Assembly (NCBI GenBank): GCA_047495785.1
Contig: JBLDXI010000021.1
Location: forward strand, 62,001-126,000
Origin: Lepidodermella squamata
Lineage: Eukaryota; Gastrotricha
Direction: 5' to 3'
Length of the DNA stretch: 64,000 bases
This document shows positions 36,355-48,511 of this stretch, one piece after another; the stretch's first letter is position 1; every line of letters starts with the position of its first letter. The translations under genes were made by a program, and so were the position numbers. The notes under the pieces are model-generated. The model saw only the letters and a program-made list of their open reading frames with translations. It was not told where the DNA came from and made no database searches.

Positions 36355-38710
36355 TTATTTTGTACATGATTGTGAAAGTTTGGAAAGTTTTGAGCTTGGA
36401 AACGAACATTCCGATAAATGCGCCTCTAGACTTCCGAGTTGGAAAAACACCTCGTCACACATTTTGCAGGAGAAATGCGGTTTTGGAAGCAATTTTTTCG
36501 GCTTCAATCCGTGTTCAGCAGCTTCGTGCATTGAGAGCACAACATCCGTTAGGAATTCCTCATCGCAAATTGCGCAACCGAAAAATTCGGACTGCAAAAT
36601 TTTATCCGTAGTTTTTGCGGCTCGCGGCTTGAGCCGGCGAGTCCTTATGTAACTAGCGCCATGCAAAACGCTTTCTTCTTCGAAAGCGACCTTCTCGCAA
36701 TCAGCGAGATGTTCATCGAAATCTTCCAGAGAAAACGACCACGCGCTACATTTCGGGCAAATAAACGCCCCAGATTCGTGACGAATCTCAATATGACTCA
36801 ATAAATGAGCGTCTGATCGCAGAATGGCGCTACAGCCTTTGAACTGGCATTTCACGGCATCACTCGATATTTTCTTCAACTGATGGTATTTCATTAAATG
36901 GCAGTCCAGTGCTTTCCGAGTGAGAAAATGAACGTCTTTCGGACAAATATCGCAATGAAACGTTGCGAAATTGTGACAGCTGTCCTCTCGATGCGACGCT
37001 AGCTCTTCGAAATCCTCGAATTCCATCTCGCAAATCGGGCAATTGAGTAAATCGATCTCAGATTCGAAATATTGTGCATCCACGCTTTTATCACCGTTAC
37101 ATTCGAAATCAATGTGGTCAGATAGACCAGCGATGTCTACAAACATTTCCGGGCACTTTGTGCAGATGAAAGCGGCCTTGCAATGCCATTGTTCTACATG
37201 GCATTCGAACGATCTTCTGGTACGACAAATCGACTCGCAGCCAGGTACAACGCAAATAAATTGCTGATCCGAACTTGAAGCGATGTGATTAGGATGAGCC
37301 GCTTTCATATGATCATCAAGTAGTGAATTCGAAGTCTTCGAGATGCCGCATAAACTGCAGATATAATTGTTGTAATCGTGACGTGTCCTCGTTTTATGCG
37401 CGCCAAGAGCTGGGAAAGTTGTGCGACGCACGAAGCACACTTTGCATACAAATAAATCTTTGATTGATCGCTCAACTTTAGATGGAGCGTTGCAAACATG
37501 GAGCGGTCCGTGAACGCCCAACGACTGTTCAAAACAATGTTTACAGACGAAAAGCGATCCTGGGTGCCACTCATTAGCATGAGAAACTAATTTCAAGCCA
37601 TGCGCGAAAATCGATTGACAGCCTTCAATGCGGCACACGATTTGAGGTAGACCTTTAACTGAAATATTTGAATGCTTCGAAATCACGTGTTCCATTAAGT
37701 CCTCTTCTTTCAACGCTACAAAAAGGCAGTCGTTTGAAGGACAGTGGTAAGATTTGTACTGATGACCCCACGCAACTCGATGAGCCTGGAACGATTTGAA
37801 ATTGTCGAAATTTTGAAGAGTATCCGTGAAAGACGAGTGGCAGATTTTGCAAAACATGTGAGGTTTGACTGGGGCGGTGATTGTACATGAGCTGCCAATA
37901 GCCCTAGGGTGGGCAACACACAAATGCCGCATGTAGATGTCGTGGGTTGGAAATTCAACCGGAAATGGGCATAAATGGCAGACAGGCTTCGTTTCCACTC
38001 GGATGAGCGGCTCTTCGCTTTCCAGTTTCGGCTCAACTGCGTAGCAATCATCATCACAGCTGCACGTGCACTCCTCCTTAATTTTAATATCTGTAGCCGG
38101 GTAACATCTGTGTGAGAAAAAAACAGTTTTAGGACCCTGACGAATTACGAATATTAATCTAGGATTCTAGCCCTTTATTAGAAGCTCCAGCACTAAATTT
38201 CCCCAAAATATGGTTTTTCAATATCGTACCGATTATGCCTATTTTGCGCTCAGTTCTCAAGCCTACTGAGTCGATATCGATTTTATAAATCAGTGATTTT
38301 TCCGATATTGCAAGTCTTGAAAGCGAACATAGAATAATTGTCTACGTACTAGGTGGCCTAAATAAAAGACCCTTGGAAGATGGGCAGTATCATTATCAAA
38401 AATAGCAGAAATCGAAAAATCGAAAAATTAGCGGTGAAAATATTTAGAACTTGAAAATCACCTGTTAGTTCTTGCCTCGGGCTCCACCACCACCGGCTCA
38501 GTTTTCCAAACAACAGAAGGGGTTTTTCTAAAAAAGCGGCAAAATACATACAGGCATTAATTGACTCAATTGAAAATTTACCGAGCTATTGGCACGAAAA
38601 CGAACGGCACGAACGACTGTGATGAGCCCGGAATGTTACTGAAATTAAAATTTACGTTTGCATTGAAATAAAATTGCGATAATTTACCTGCTCTTTCTCT
38701 TTGCTGCCAT
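36355..38710 (-). CDS. ZnF-10: family C2H2 protein
   Basis: Four exons: 38710-38688, 38638-38582, 38527-38462 and 38107-36355, all phase 2, 632 residues. The 5' motifs are MAAKRKS, FVPFVFVPIAR, VWKTEPVVVEPE, and DIKIKEECTCSCDDD in exon 4, closest to ZnF-3. The family finger CHLCPF...RHLCVAH is followed by super-repeats: CKIC, CRIEGC, CKHC; CKVC, CVVPGC, CTKC; CPIC, CQFKGC, CPKC. Two C-terminal fingers (CAIC, CKMC) close it. Only 144 bp lie between its stop and the start of ZnF-9. It is likely a nuclear DNA-binding regulator. Confidence 0.86.
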
Positions 38711-38867
38711 TATTCCATGCCTAGGAAGTTAGCATTACAGACATCAACAATTAAAGATCTAAGAACAAAACGCTCGAATTATTGAAAATATTCAGATTTT
38801 TATTGAAAAAAACGTGATTAATAGACGTTGGTTAAAATGAAATAAAGAGAAGTCGAAGCACGGTCAA

Positions 38868-41800
38868 TCAAGCCGAGTCCCAAACCAGCAAGTTCTCAAT
38901 GTGAATCGGTTCTTCCTCGCCCGGCGCGCTGAGAGCCGCGAATGGGTCAGTTTCGACCGGGCAGTTATCCGGCCGATGGTACGCGGCGACGTGCGCGTCA
39001 AATTCGAGCCGGTTGTCGAAAACACTGGCGCAGGAATGGCACGGAAATTTGTAGATTCGCGTCGTCGGTCGCGGGACAGATTTGCCAATCGGGCGGTTTT
39101 TCGCACACGATTTTCGCGCCACGTGAGCTCGATAGGCCTGCCACCATTTGAAGCGCATTCCACAGGTATCGCACCTGAAAATTTTACAAAGCGCCCGGGT
39201 GCCGCGTTTCCGGCTATCCTGAGACCCAGGCAACTGGACGGAGTGGAAGTTCAACAGGTGTTTGCTCAGAATCTCTTTTTTCTTGAAAATGTTGCTGCAA
39301 ATCAAGCACCGATATTTGAAATCAGTCGGGTCGCACGGCTTCTTCTCGTGGTCTAGCAATTCGCTCTTCTTCCAGTAGTACTTGCCACAACGCGAACAAC
39401 GATATGAGCCTTTCGCGACCTTTGCACCATGAGCAGTTGTCGAGTGTTGTTTCAATAAATGCTTATTCGCAAAAACTTTCGAGCAAATTTCACAGCCATA
39501 GTCAAAGCCACAGCTTTTCTTGCAGTGATTCACCAAATGGGTGTTATTCGAGTAGCAACGGCCACATTTCGAACATTCAAACTCGGATTTCGCGTCTGAC
39601 GGTATCGGTTGACCCGGATGAGCGTCTCTCATGTGCTGCGACAGCTTATTCCGAATTTTGAAGACTTGCGAGCAAATTGAACAGTGAAATTTGTAATCAT
39701 CAGGATTGCACGGCTTCTCGCAATGGCGCAGTAATTGCGTTTCATACGAGAAAATTTTGCCGCAGATATTACACGGAAATCGAGCGCCTGTTTCGACCAT
39801 CGAATGGCGCTTATCCATATGCATGACAAGGGCAGTGTTGCTCTTGAAAACGTTTGAGCAAACCTTGCAAGTGAAATTGTAGTCAGATCTCGAGCAAGGG
39901 AATCGTCGATGTAAATTGAGCTGTTTCCGCTGGCCGAACGATTTCCCGCAATTTCTCGGGCATTCGTAACGCTGAACGCCGGAATGTTTGTCCAAATGTT
40001 CGTTATACGTTGTATAAGTGCTGAAAACTTTGCCGCAAAGTGGGCAAGTCTTGAGGCGCTTTGGAGCCGCAATTGGCTTAATGCCAATATGTGACAACTC
40101 GTGATTTCGCATCGAAAATCGACTCGCTAAAGAGTGATTGCAAATCCGACAGACACAAACTGGTGCACCATCCAATTTCGCGATAAACGGTTTCCATTTG
40201 TTCTCCTGTAAAAACGATTCGGTCACCTCAGCGATATCATAATTCTCCGGGTGGGAAATGTAGCGATGATGCAGAAACAAGACCGGATCAGTAAATTCGT
40301 TAGCATCCGTGCAGAATTCGCAAAGGAATTTGTTTATTACAATAGGCTTCTCCGTCGCTAGTTTCCGCGGCTTTCGCAAATCTTCTGCACGATTGGATCT
40401 CGAAGGGCCAGGGCACGACGATTTCATGTGAACAGCTAGACCTTTCTTCAATCGAAACATCGAGTAGCAAATATTACATGCAAAGGCTGATTTTTTGTGC
40501 CACTTCGCCACGTGCAGGCAAAGCGCTTTCCCATTTCGGAAAACCGCTCTACATCCGTCAACAATGCATATGTGCTGAACTTTAGAAGGTACAGGTTTTG
40601 TGTCAGCATGGTAAGTTGCCATGTGTCGATCCAACTCAGCCTCGGAGAGTGCCATGTCCCAACAAACTTCACAAAATTGGCATGCATAGTTATGCTTCCG
40701 CTCAATTTGATGAGCATGCAACGCTTCGAAAGAGTTAAAAAGATGCCCGCATATTTTACATTCCAACATATTTATGTTCACAACCCGTTGCCGGCGATAT
40801 TGCTGTGGCGCGGTTGACGACATTTGCATAGCAGGTCGCTCCACAACAATTCCATGGCCTCCGTGCCACTTTTTCGCGTGAGCAACTAGCTGATCATTCC
40901 GACGGAAAACAAATCCGCAGCCCTCAAAGGCACAAGGAAACCTATCCGGGCTCGATACTTGCTCATGCGAAGTGGCAATGTGGTAATCAAGGTCAGGGTC
41001 ATGAATGGCGATGAATGAGCAAAATTCGCATTGAAACGACGAATACAAGTGTTTAGCTTGAACACGATGAGATTGAAATGCTTCGAATGAGCTACGTGAA
41101 ACGAGGCACATTTTACACACGAGCCAGTGGGCAGTCGATGAAATTTCATTGCTGGGCAGTTGCCTTGATGGGATGGAGACGGTATTTGGGGCTAGCCCAG
41201 ATCGATCAATCACCACTACACCTTGCGCTCTGTAAGGCTGTGGATTGAACGGATGTGCCGTATCCATATGTCTAGCATAACTGTCTTCGTCGGGAAATTC
41301 AATGAGAAAAGGACAGCTTTCGCAAACATAGCAACCGGTAACATTTGATTGCTTCGATGAGGATGGCTGATTTTCACTTGAAAAATATCACCACAGATGA
41401 ATGCCAGTCAATTTATAATAAACAACCTACCTCGAGCTGGAAATCATCCCGTTTTGAAGCGCATTCGACTTGCGTTTGCCATCTGAGTCCGGGCTGTCAC
41501 AGATATACTTGCAATTGAATTTCGCAAATCACCAACACCTTACCCTGCAGACTGCACCAAGTGAGCATTGCCCCCAACAACGATTACAGAACTACCAGTA
41601 TCGACTGCTTCTTGCTGGAGTTTACTGAGATAGTAAATGACTCGGGTGAATATAACCAGTAGCATTAGCAATTTCTTACGCTTCGTTCAGGACAGCATCA
41701 ACGTCTTCACACAACACTAAAACCGTCAACCATTTAGTGTAAGACGGCGGCAGATTTGCACTTCGGACGATCCGCTCCCTTTGATGTTCAGATAAAGCAA

Positions 41801-41930
41801 AATAACGGAAATGTAGATATTTGGCTTTGAAGTCCTTCTGAGAAGTGCAGTTGAGCAGCTGGCAAGCTTCCTTTACACTGTAATACTCCTTTCCATCGTC
41901 CTCCAACAGAATTCTTCTAATAGGTGGCAT
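38868..41930 (-). CDS. ZnF-11: SKI/DAC-like domain plus long C2H2 array
   Basis: Four exons: 41930-41680, 41624-41544, 41493-41431 and 41376-38868, all phase 2, 967 residues, the longest in the array. Exon 1 encodes the same domain as the start of ZnF-2: DDGKEYYSVKEACQLLN, YFALSEHQRERI and LVLCEDVDAVLNEA. Exon 2 carries SSVIVVGGNAHLV, possibly the VPVG counterpart. The family finger is CESCPF...RHMDTAH. Super-repeat fingers follow (CKMC, CAFEGC; CKIC, CIVDGC, CNIC), then a run of classical short-linker fingers with CGKxF or CxKVF. The end is CDTCGMRFKWWQAYRAHV plus one extra finger. ATG at 41930 is used; a TTG just before it is not. Confidence 0.83.
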
Positions 41931-44358
41931 CAACCAAGTGATAAATATCTATATGAAACCTAAGATTTTAATTCAAGTCGATGAAAATCAAGAGGTACTA
42001 AATGTACGATATGATACGATAAGAATGCTATGCTAGAAAATGAAAAGCATAAACGACGTACACCGTATAACATTTATCTTTGGAAATCCAGTAAAAAAAA
42101 GACTAATGCAAATTTTTAAAATGGGAAAATTCTGATCACGTGTTAACCTAGCATGAACAAAAAGTGTAATTAAAATCTAAAATTGCCTTAGCTGACCACG
42201 AACTCAAAATATTTGACATGAGCAGAACGATCGGCGACTGTAGGTTAGAAAGAACAGACACACCTTTACGCCCTTCGACCAAACATAGACGTCAGAAAGA
42301 GGCCATTAGCGAACCGGTGTCGCGAGTCACATCTAAGATTTACTACCGCAGGATTTGAGGCCGGAGGCAGCCAGCCAAAAACCGCACCTGTCAACAAAAA
42401 ATTGTACCGCGGAAACCAATGAAAAGCCCGTTCAAAAAAATTCGCTCGGGCGCGAGATTTTGCCAGATATTGCATATTTATACTAAAAATAATATCTTTG
42501 CAAAGAAAATATATATTCATGGAAATATTGTGATATTTTGTAAGCAACTGTACTAGTTTGCCGCATGAGAAAAATTTGAATAATTTTCCTCTTTTTTTCT
42601 CGAGTTTTGGGTTTCAGGGTTTCAGGCATCACGAGAAACGGTCAAAGCGCTCAGCGTGACTTGGATCATGGTCATTATTCTAGCATTTTGACTCAGTGGA
42701 TATCCACAATCCACGAATTACCATAATCATCGAATTAAAGACCACGATGATGCCGATGTGCCGATGCCGATGATGCCCGTGCGTCCCATGGCATGTGGTC
42801 TCAAGGTGTTTGAGCTTTCATCAAGTCAACGGGCTTGCCTGGTTCAAACCGCAAAGAGTCGAAGATTTATTAAGCCTCATTAGCCCCTTTTCTCGATCAT
42901 CCAAAAAATGGATCGAGCTGCTATTTCACCGAAAATCACCGACCTTGCTCTTTTAAAACGGCTGCTTGACTGCGAGATGGCATACTAATTGAAGACTGGC
43001 TTGCTAGAAGCGCTGAACGAGGTAGTGCCATTCCTTGTCAATAAACCGGACACAAAGAATAGCAATCGCCGTATGAAAATTGACCAAAGTCTGTTTAGAC
43101 ACCAGCGCCTGAGACTACGTCGGAAAGAACGAAGTGACAAATGATATCCAAAGCGAATATCTGGTGCTGGAAGTGATCTGCGGAAAATCTGGCGTCTTAT
43201 CGGAGTTTTCGGGCTCTCGCCTTAAAATGGCGGTCAGCATTTTGTGATGTTGGAAAGGAAGAGACTGCTGAAAATGCTTTTTCATGAGATGCTGAAGCTA
43301 ATCTCAACTTTATCACACGCTCGACATTAGAAAAACCCACCGCCTTTGATGGCATTCCGTAAAATATCGTAGGCTAGCGCCCGCTGCACTGGGGCCCGAC
43401 GGACAATGGCCTTCCTGCAACATACGTTTACTACCCGAGCGCGGTCAAAAGTAGACAAGAATTCGCATCAGGAAACCGATGATAAACATTATACCAAGCA
43501 ATTTCTTGCGTGGACATCTTTCATTCGAGAATCGGTTAGGAAACGTACGTATATTGTGAAGGCCCAAGTCCGTCGGCACGAGTGAGGCGAGCGCTAGCGC
43601 TTAACAAAGCACTGGTTCCCATTGTTCTCCGTCGTCCTGGGGCCAACCCCTCGCAGGCCAACACCTGTTCGGTCAAATTTATAGTAAGCGTTGCATGTTG
43701 GGCACGTTTTAGAGCAGTCCGAGCGCATTTACAACTTCACTACAACTCATTTACAGTAAAATTATCATTGATTGATCATTGCACTTGTCCTATGCCTATA
43801 TAACCTGCCCTCTTTCCAATTTTAAATTGTCGAGCCGCCCTGTCCCTGTTAGCGAGCAGCGAGCACACTAGAGAGACTTCCATTGTAGGGTTTTTCTATT
43901 TTCGAATCACATCGATGATTTGACTGCAACAAAACGGACGGTTAACCTTATCAACGCAACTAGTAAAACACAGTTGATCAAAAAAGTCGAAAGGATCATT
44001 TATTTTGAATTACAGCATCAGGCGATAAATCATCAAAGGCTTCCAATTTATAGCCAAAAGCGATTTACACATCACTACCGTGGTAAGAAAACGTAGCGAA
44101 TTAGAAGGATGCCTTCATCTTTTCAGAAAAATTCAATTGCAAGGCCGAAGAGGATAAAGTGTAAATAACTTTTACATAGAGAAACGTTTCAAACTCAACA
44201 GCGTTACCCATCAGTAGATAACAAGCTTCGAACAAGCAGAATTATCAGCAACAGCATGACGCTTTACGTAGAACATGGAATGTTAAAAAAGTGCGAAAAC
44301 AAGCGCAGAGCAATAAAATAGAGGTTGGAAATCAGCGGCTGACGGAATGAAGGCGAGG
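41931..44358. other. 2.4 kb gap between the two zinc-finger groups
   Basis: No gene is recognised on either strand. Frames are short and show no family motifs. It must include the ZnF-11 promoter and the 3' end of ZnF-12. The base composition of 42.6-43.9 kb is less AT-rich than most spacers, so an eroded gene or mobile element is possible. Confidence 0.35.
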
Positions 44359-47146
44359 TCAAGACACTTTTTCGACGAAGCGAAGCTCGGTGACAGCATT
44401 TTCATCCTCCGGGCACATGACTACTTGCTCGGACATGGCAGAGATCGTCTGGGAACCATCATTTGCATCCGCCTTATCAGCAGTTTCAGCGTCCGACGCC
44501 GTGTTTTCGCCCTCGTCGATTTGCAGCGGAACATCGTCGTCATCACTGTCGAATTCCTCGTCCAAACGACTGCGCTCCACGTCCGAATTTTCCTCTGCTT
44601 CGTTATTATGATCTTCATCCTCTTCATTATCAGCAGCCGTTTCCGTCGATTTCCCACTCTGCCACTTCATATTTCGCACCATATTTTTGTCATGCTCCGG
44701 ATGACCCCTTTGAATGTGCATGCGAAGCGCCTGCTCGTTCTTCAAGGCCTTATTGCAGTAGTCGCAGATCAGTTCTTCCTGATTGACATCCATAACTTCG
44801 GCCTCGTCCGGGTGCTTCGCCACTTTATGTCTGTTTAGCGTTTGCCTCGTTTTAAACATCTCGAAACAGATGTCACACGCGAATTGCAACGCGGTCGGCT
44901 CGGTATCGTGGCTTTTTCGATGCGCAAACAATGCCGATCTGAATGTATAATTCTGCAACAAAAAAGCCAATTAAATTCTGAAAAAATCCATGAAAAATAG
45001 CCCACCTTATCACACATGTCACATTGATGCCGCCGAATGCCATTATGCATGTCTTCATGGTCGTGCAGCTCAGTCGAGTGCCGGCAAACTTTCCCGCAGT
45101 ATTTGCACACGTACGACTGCGGCTGGTCCGACCGTTTTCGACCCCGTTTCTGCGAGGCAGGAGCCGCTGCCGAATTGTCATCGTCATGATTCTCCCGGGC
45201 TGAAGACGACGATGGGGTAGGATGCTCGGCGTTGTTACTATTATTCATAGATTTAACCGGACTGGACGTTCGATTTTGGCTGACATTTTGCTGTAGCGGC
45301 GATTTCGCCATCGATTCGTTCAAATCAGATGAATTATTAAGGTGGTCGTCAACTTCATCACCGCTTTGGTTCGACCTCTCGACCTCTTCATCCTTCGACG
45401 CGGCAACCACCTGCTTTTTCGGTTTTCGACCCGGAGGCTTTGAGCCCTCACCAGGGGCTCTCCGTTTTCGATGTTTCGCCACCTTGTGTTGCTGCAGGAA
45501 GCGTTTCAGGGTGAACGTAGCCGAGCACTCGTCGCAATTGAACTGCGTCGTGTGGGTTCGGGTGACATGAGCCTGCAAAAATCGCGGATCGTAGAAGCAA
45601 GCGCCGCAAATTTCACACATGTGCGACTTCGCGGCCGGGTCCGACGAGCCGCAAAACTGCTGGTGCCGAAGAAGGGTGCGCTTCAGCGGGAACCTCGCCG
45701 AACAACTCGAGCACTGAAACGGTTTCTTTGCCATTTCAGCTTCTTCTCTCGCTTCCTGTTCCGCTGATGCCGAGCCAGATTTTGCACAATGCACCAATTG
45801 AAGATGAGATTGGAAGCGGTCTTTTGAAACTCGCCGGTTACACAGCGGGCAAACTTCGATATTCGACCCGTAGTCGTGCTCAGACCCGGCACTTGGGCTG
45901 GTTTTATCGCATTCTGGCGCCACAGTTTCGTCGGCTTCCGGCGATGATTTCGGTGCGATTTTGACTGGCGTGTATTTGGGCTTTGCTACCAATTTCAGCG
46001 ACTGGTCTTGCACATCCTTGGCGTTGGAGCTAGAGCCGTGATTCATCGCAACGTGAATAGCCAGTCGGTGAGATTCTACGATTTTCTTGCAAGCTGAGCA
46101 AATAGTATAGTCGACAGTTTTTGCTTGTTTTACTGGCGGTTCTTTCGGAGCGCCGACAAATTTGTGCAGCGACGAATTTAGTTGCAATTTCGTCGCTTCA
46201 GTGTTCAAATTTGTAGGAGCCTAAAATAGGATAAAAAAATATTATTTAAAAAATGATTAACAAGTTGTTTCAGTCGTTTCGAGAAAAACCAGCAAGCATC
46301 GTACAATACAAAACTATTCCCTACTGGGGTCAATTTCCGAAAAGTGATTGCTCATTCATTTGGAGAGATCGACACATTTTTTAATTTTTTGTTTAATTTT
46401 TAGTATTTTTATAAGCTCGTTAATGTTATCTCTAAAAATTTGAGTAATTTTATGCGAAAATTAACCGCCGCAGCGGTAATTTCCATTTTAAGGAGGAATT
46501 TAAAAAATCCGTAAAAAATGAGCGATTTAAATAATATCTATGTGAAATAATTCCTTACCGGTGAGCTTTTTTGAGGCGTTAACCTCATTATCTTCGGCGA
46601 TGAAGCCATCGATTTTTGAGCAGTCATTTCGATTTTTTCACTCTTCACACCAGACACAGCGACCGGACTCAGGGTCAGACTGGTCGAGTTCGGAAAGACG
46701 ATTATCGGCGCAACGTGGCCCATAGCACCCGAGGAAACCTGGGCCGCCGATACAACAACAGGGGCTGGGGCCGAAGCCGGGCCTGAGGGGTCTTTTATCG
46801 GAATCTGATTGACGAGGCTAGGCCGTTTGATTATTTTCAGAGTCGCCACAGGAGGCGATTGTTTTGGGTCAAATGGTTTCGCTTGAACTCGAACTGCAAT
46901 CGTTGGAATTCCTGATCCGTTTCGATGCGAGCCGGCGACAGGCGACCATTTCATTCCTTGCAGCGTTCTACAAAATAAAATAGAATAAAATTTCGAAAAA
47001 TAATAAAATTATTAATCCAACATTTTTGCCGTCCCGATAGTTGTGCCATTATTCGGTAAATAGCTAGGATTCAAACGGGTATCATTTGCTTTCTGTTTCG
47101 TTTGCGCTTCTTCCACCTCGCGGAGAGAAGGGTCCAAATCGCCCAT
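44359..47146 (-). CDS. ZnF-12: C2H2 protein with AT-hook-like motifs
   Basis: Four exons: 47146-47022, 46967-46559, 46220-45006 and 44952-44359, phases 2, 0 and 0, 780 residues. The N-terminal 180 residues have low complexity, with VAPIIVFPNS and VKSEKIEM. About nine C2H2 fingers follow: CSAC, CPLC, CSSC, CEIC, CDEC, CKYC, CDMC, CDIC and CDYC. Basic AT-hook-like patches (PGRKPKK, KRGRKRS) lie between them, and the C-terminus is very acidic. One finger (CDMCDKNYTFRSALFAH) is restored across the last intron. It lacks the CPF finger and so belongs to a different subfamily from ZnF-1 to ZnF-11. The first intron has a GTTGGA donor and is the weakest join. Confidence 0.8.
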
Positions 47147-47295
47147 GAAAGATTTTTATCGAATCATCAAAAATTAATTCTATCTATCTAAAATCAAATA
47201 AATGAAAATTAGAAATTACCCAGTAAAATTGTATAAATTGTATAATCATATTCAGCCATTCAGATCAATATTTCAGTATAAAAATGTAAATAGCA

Positions 47296-48382
47296 TCAAT
47301 GTTGTGAATTGTGCGATCCCACGTGCATCCAAAAGTTGAATACAGAACAAAACGAAGATCCGCAAATGCGACACATCTTCGAAAATAATGGCTTCTTCCG
47401 ATGGAAAAAAGATCTATGATCGTATAAAGATAGATACGTTGAAAAATGTTTGTTTCTTCTGCATTTCAGGCAACGCAATTTTTCATTGGAAGTTCTTTTA
47501 ATGAGGTAATTTGAATGCTTTCTAGATCCATTGGATTCGACCTTCTGATTCTGCAAAAAAATTATAAAATTATTTCATTTAAAAAATAAAGTCAATATCA
47601 AACCTTCAATTCATTGGCGACTTTCGCTGACAAGTTGAGAGCCTCGGTACTGGAATGTTCTTCATAGCTGGACTTGCCTTGGCATTGAGCCAAATGCCTC
47701 TGAAGCCGGTCTTTCTGCCACAAAATTTTCCCGCAAAACTCGCAGACACAACGACCCGGCTTGGGCCCTAGGACTCGACAATGATGCATCCGGTGCCACT
47801 TCATATTTTGCCGCCTCTAAACGAAAAAAATTGAAGAAAATCGAATAAAATACAAAAAAATCAAACATTGAAAACTTTTCCACAGTCGGGACATTCAATT
47901 TCTTTCAAATTTTGAGATTTTGAGCAACCTTTGTAGCTGAAAGAATTAGGCATCTGTGGCGGATAAGAAGCTGAACTGGACTGATGAACAAGCGCCAGGT
48001 GTTTTTCAAGGCGAGGCTTTTGCCATAATGTTTTGCCACACAATTGGCAGACGTATAAACCGCACTTGTTGCTTGATTTGGGACAGTGATGCGCTCGATG
48101 ACTCACCAAGCTGTGCCGTCTTTTGAATTGTTTCTGGCAATCAGGGCAGCAATAACTTTCAGCTGGCCGAGTTTCCACCTCATGTTCACTCGTGAGCTGG
48201 AAGAAATGAGAATGTCTAGTTTATGATAGCCAAAGTTTTAGCTGAAAGTGACTCACCAAATAAGCTGGATCATAACTTTGCTCAGAAGCGAAGAAATTGG
48301 ATGCATTTGGTGCGAGGATAACATTCTTGAAAGATTCGGAGTAGGCAGATTGGAATGTTCGACTGTAAAAGTTATTTTCCAT
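47296..48382 (-). CDS. ZnF-13: small C2H2 protein
   Basis: Four exons: 48382-48257, 48196-47867, 47816-47604 and 47550-47296, all phase 0, 307 residues. It starts MENNFYSRTF. Fingers are CPDC...H...HHC, CQLCGKTLWQK...H...VH, CPDCGKVFN|RRQNMKWHRMHHC (split exactly at an intron), CEFCGKILWQKDRL, then weaker CLKC and CRIC fingers. The LWQK repeats suggest internal duplication. Two donors are GTTTGA. Its stop-to-start spacing to ZnF-12 is about 150 bp. Confidence 0.8.
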
Positions 48383-48511
48383 GATAAAAACCTAGTGAAC
48401 ACAAAAATGACAAAGTTATATATGAAACAGCAACAACAAGTGAAGAATTTATTGCAAAAATGCATCAGGTAAAAAGTATACTCTTCTGATAAAATACATT
48501 AAAAACAATGA

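Noticed and set aside
42266-42547. Minus-strand frame upstream of ZnF-11
   Set aside because: No motif and no in-frame link to exon 1 of ZnF-11.
42835-42860. GGTTCAAACC box resembling a tRNA B box
   Set aside because: No cloverleaf can be formed around it.
43582-43803. Plus-strand frame in the 42-44 kb gap
   Set aside because: No recognisable domain; possible relic but not supportable.
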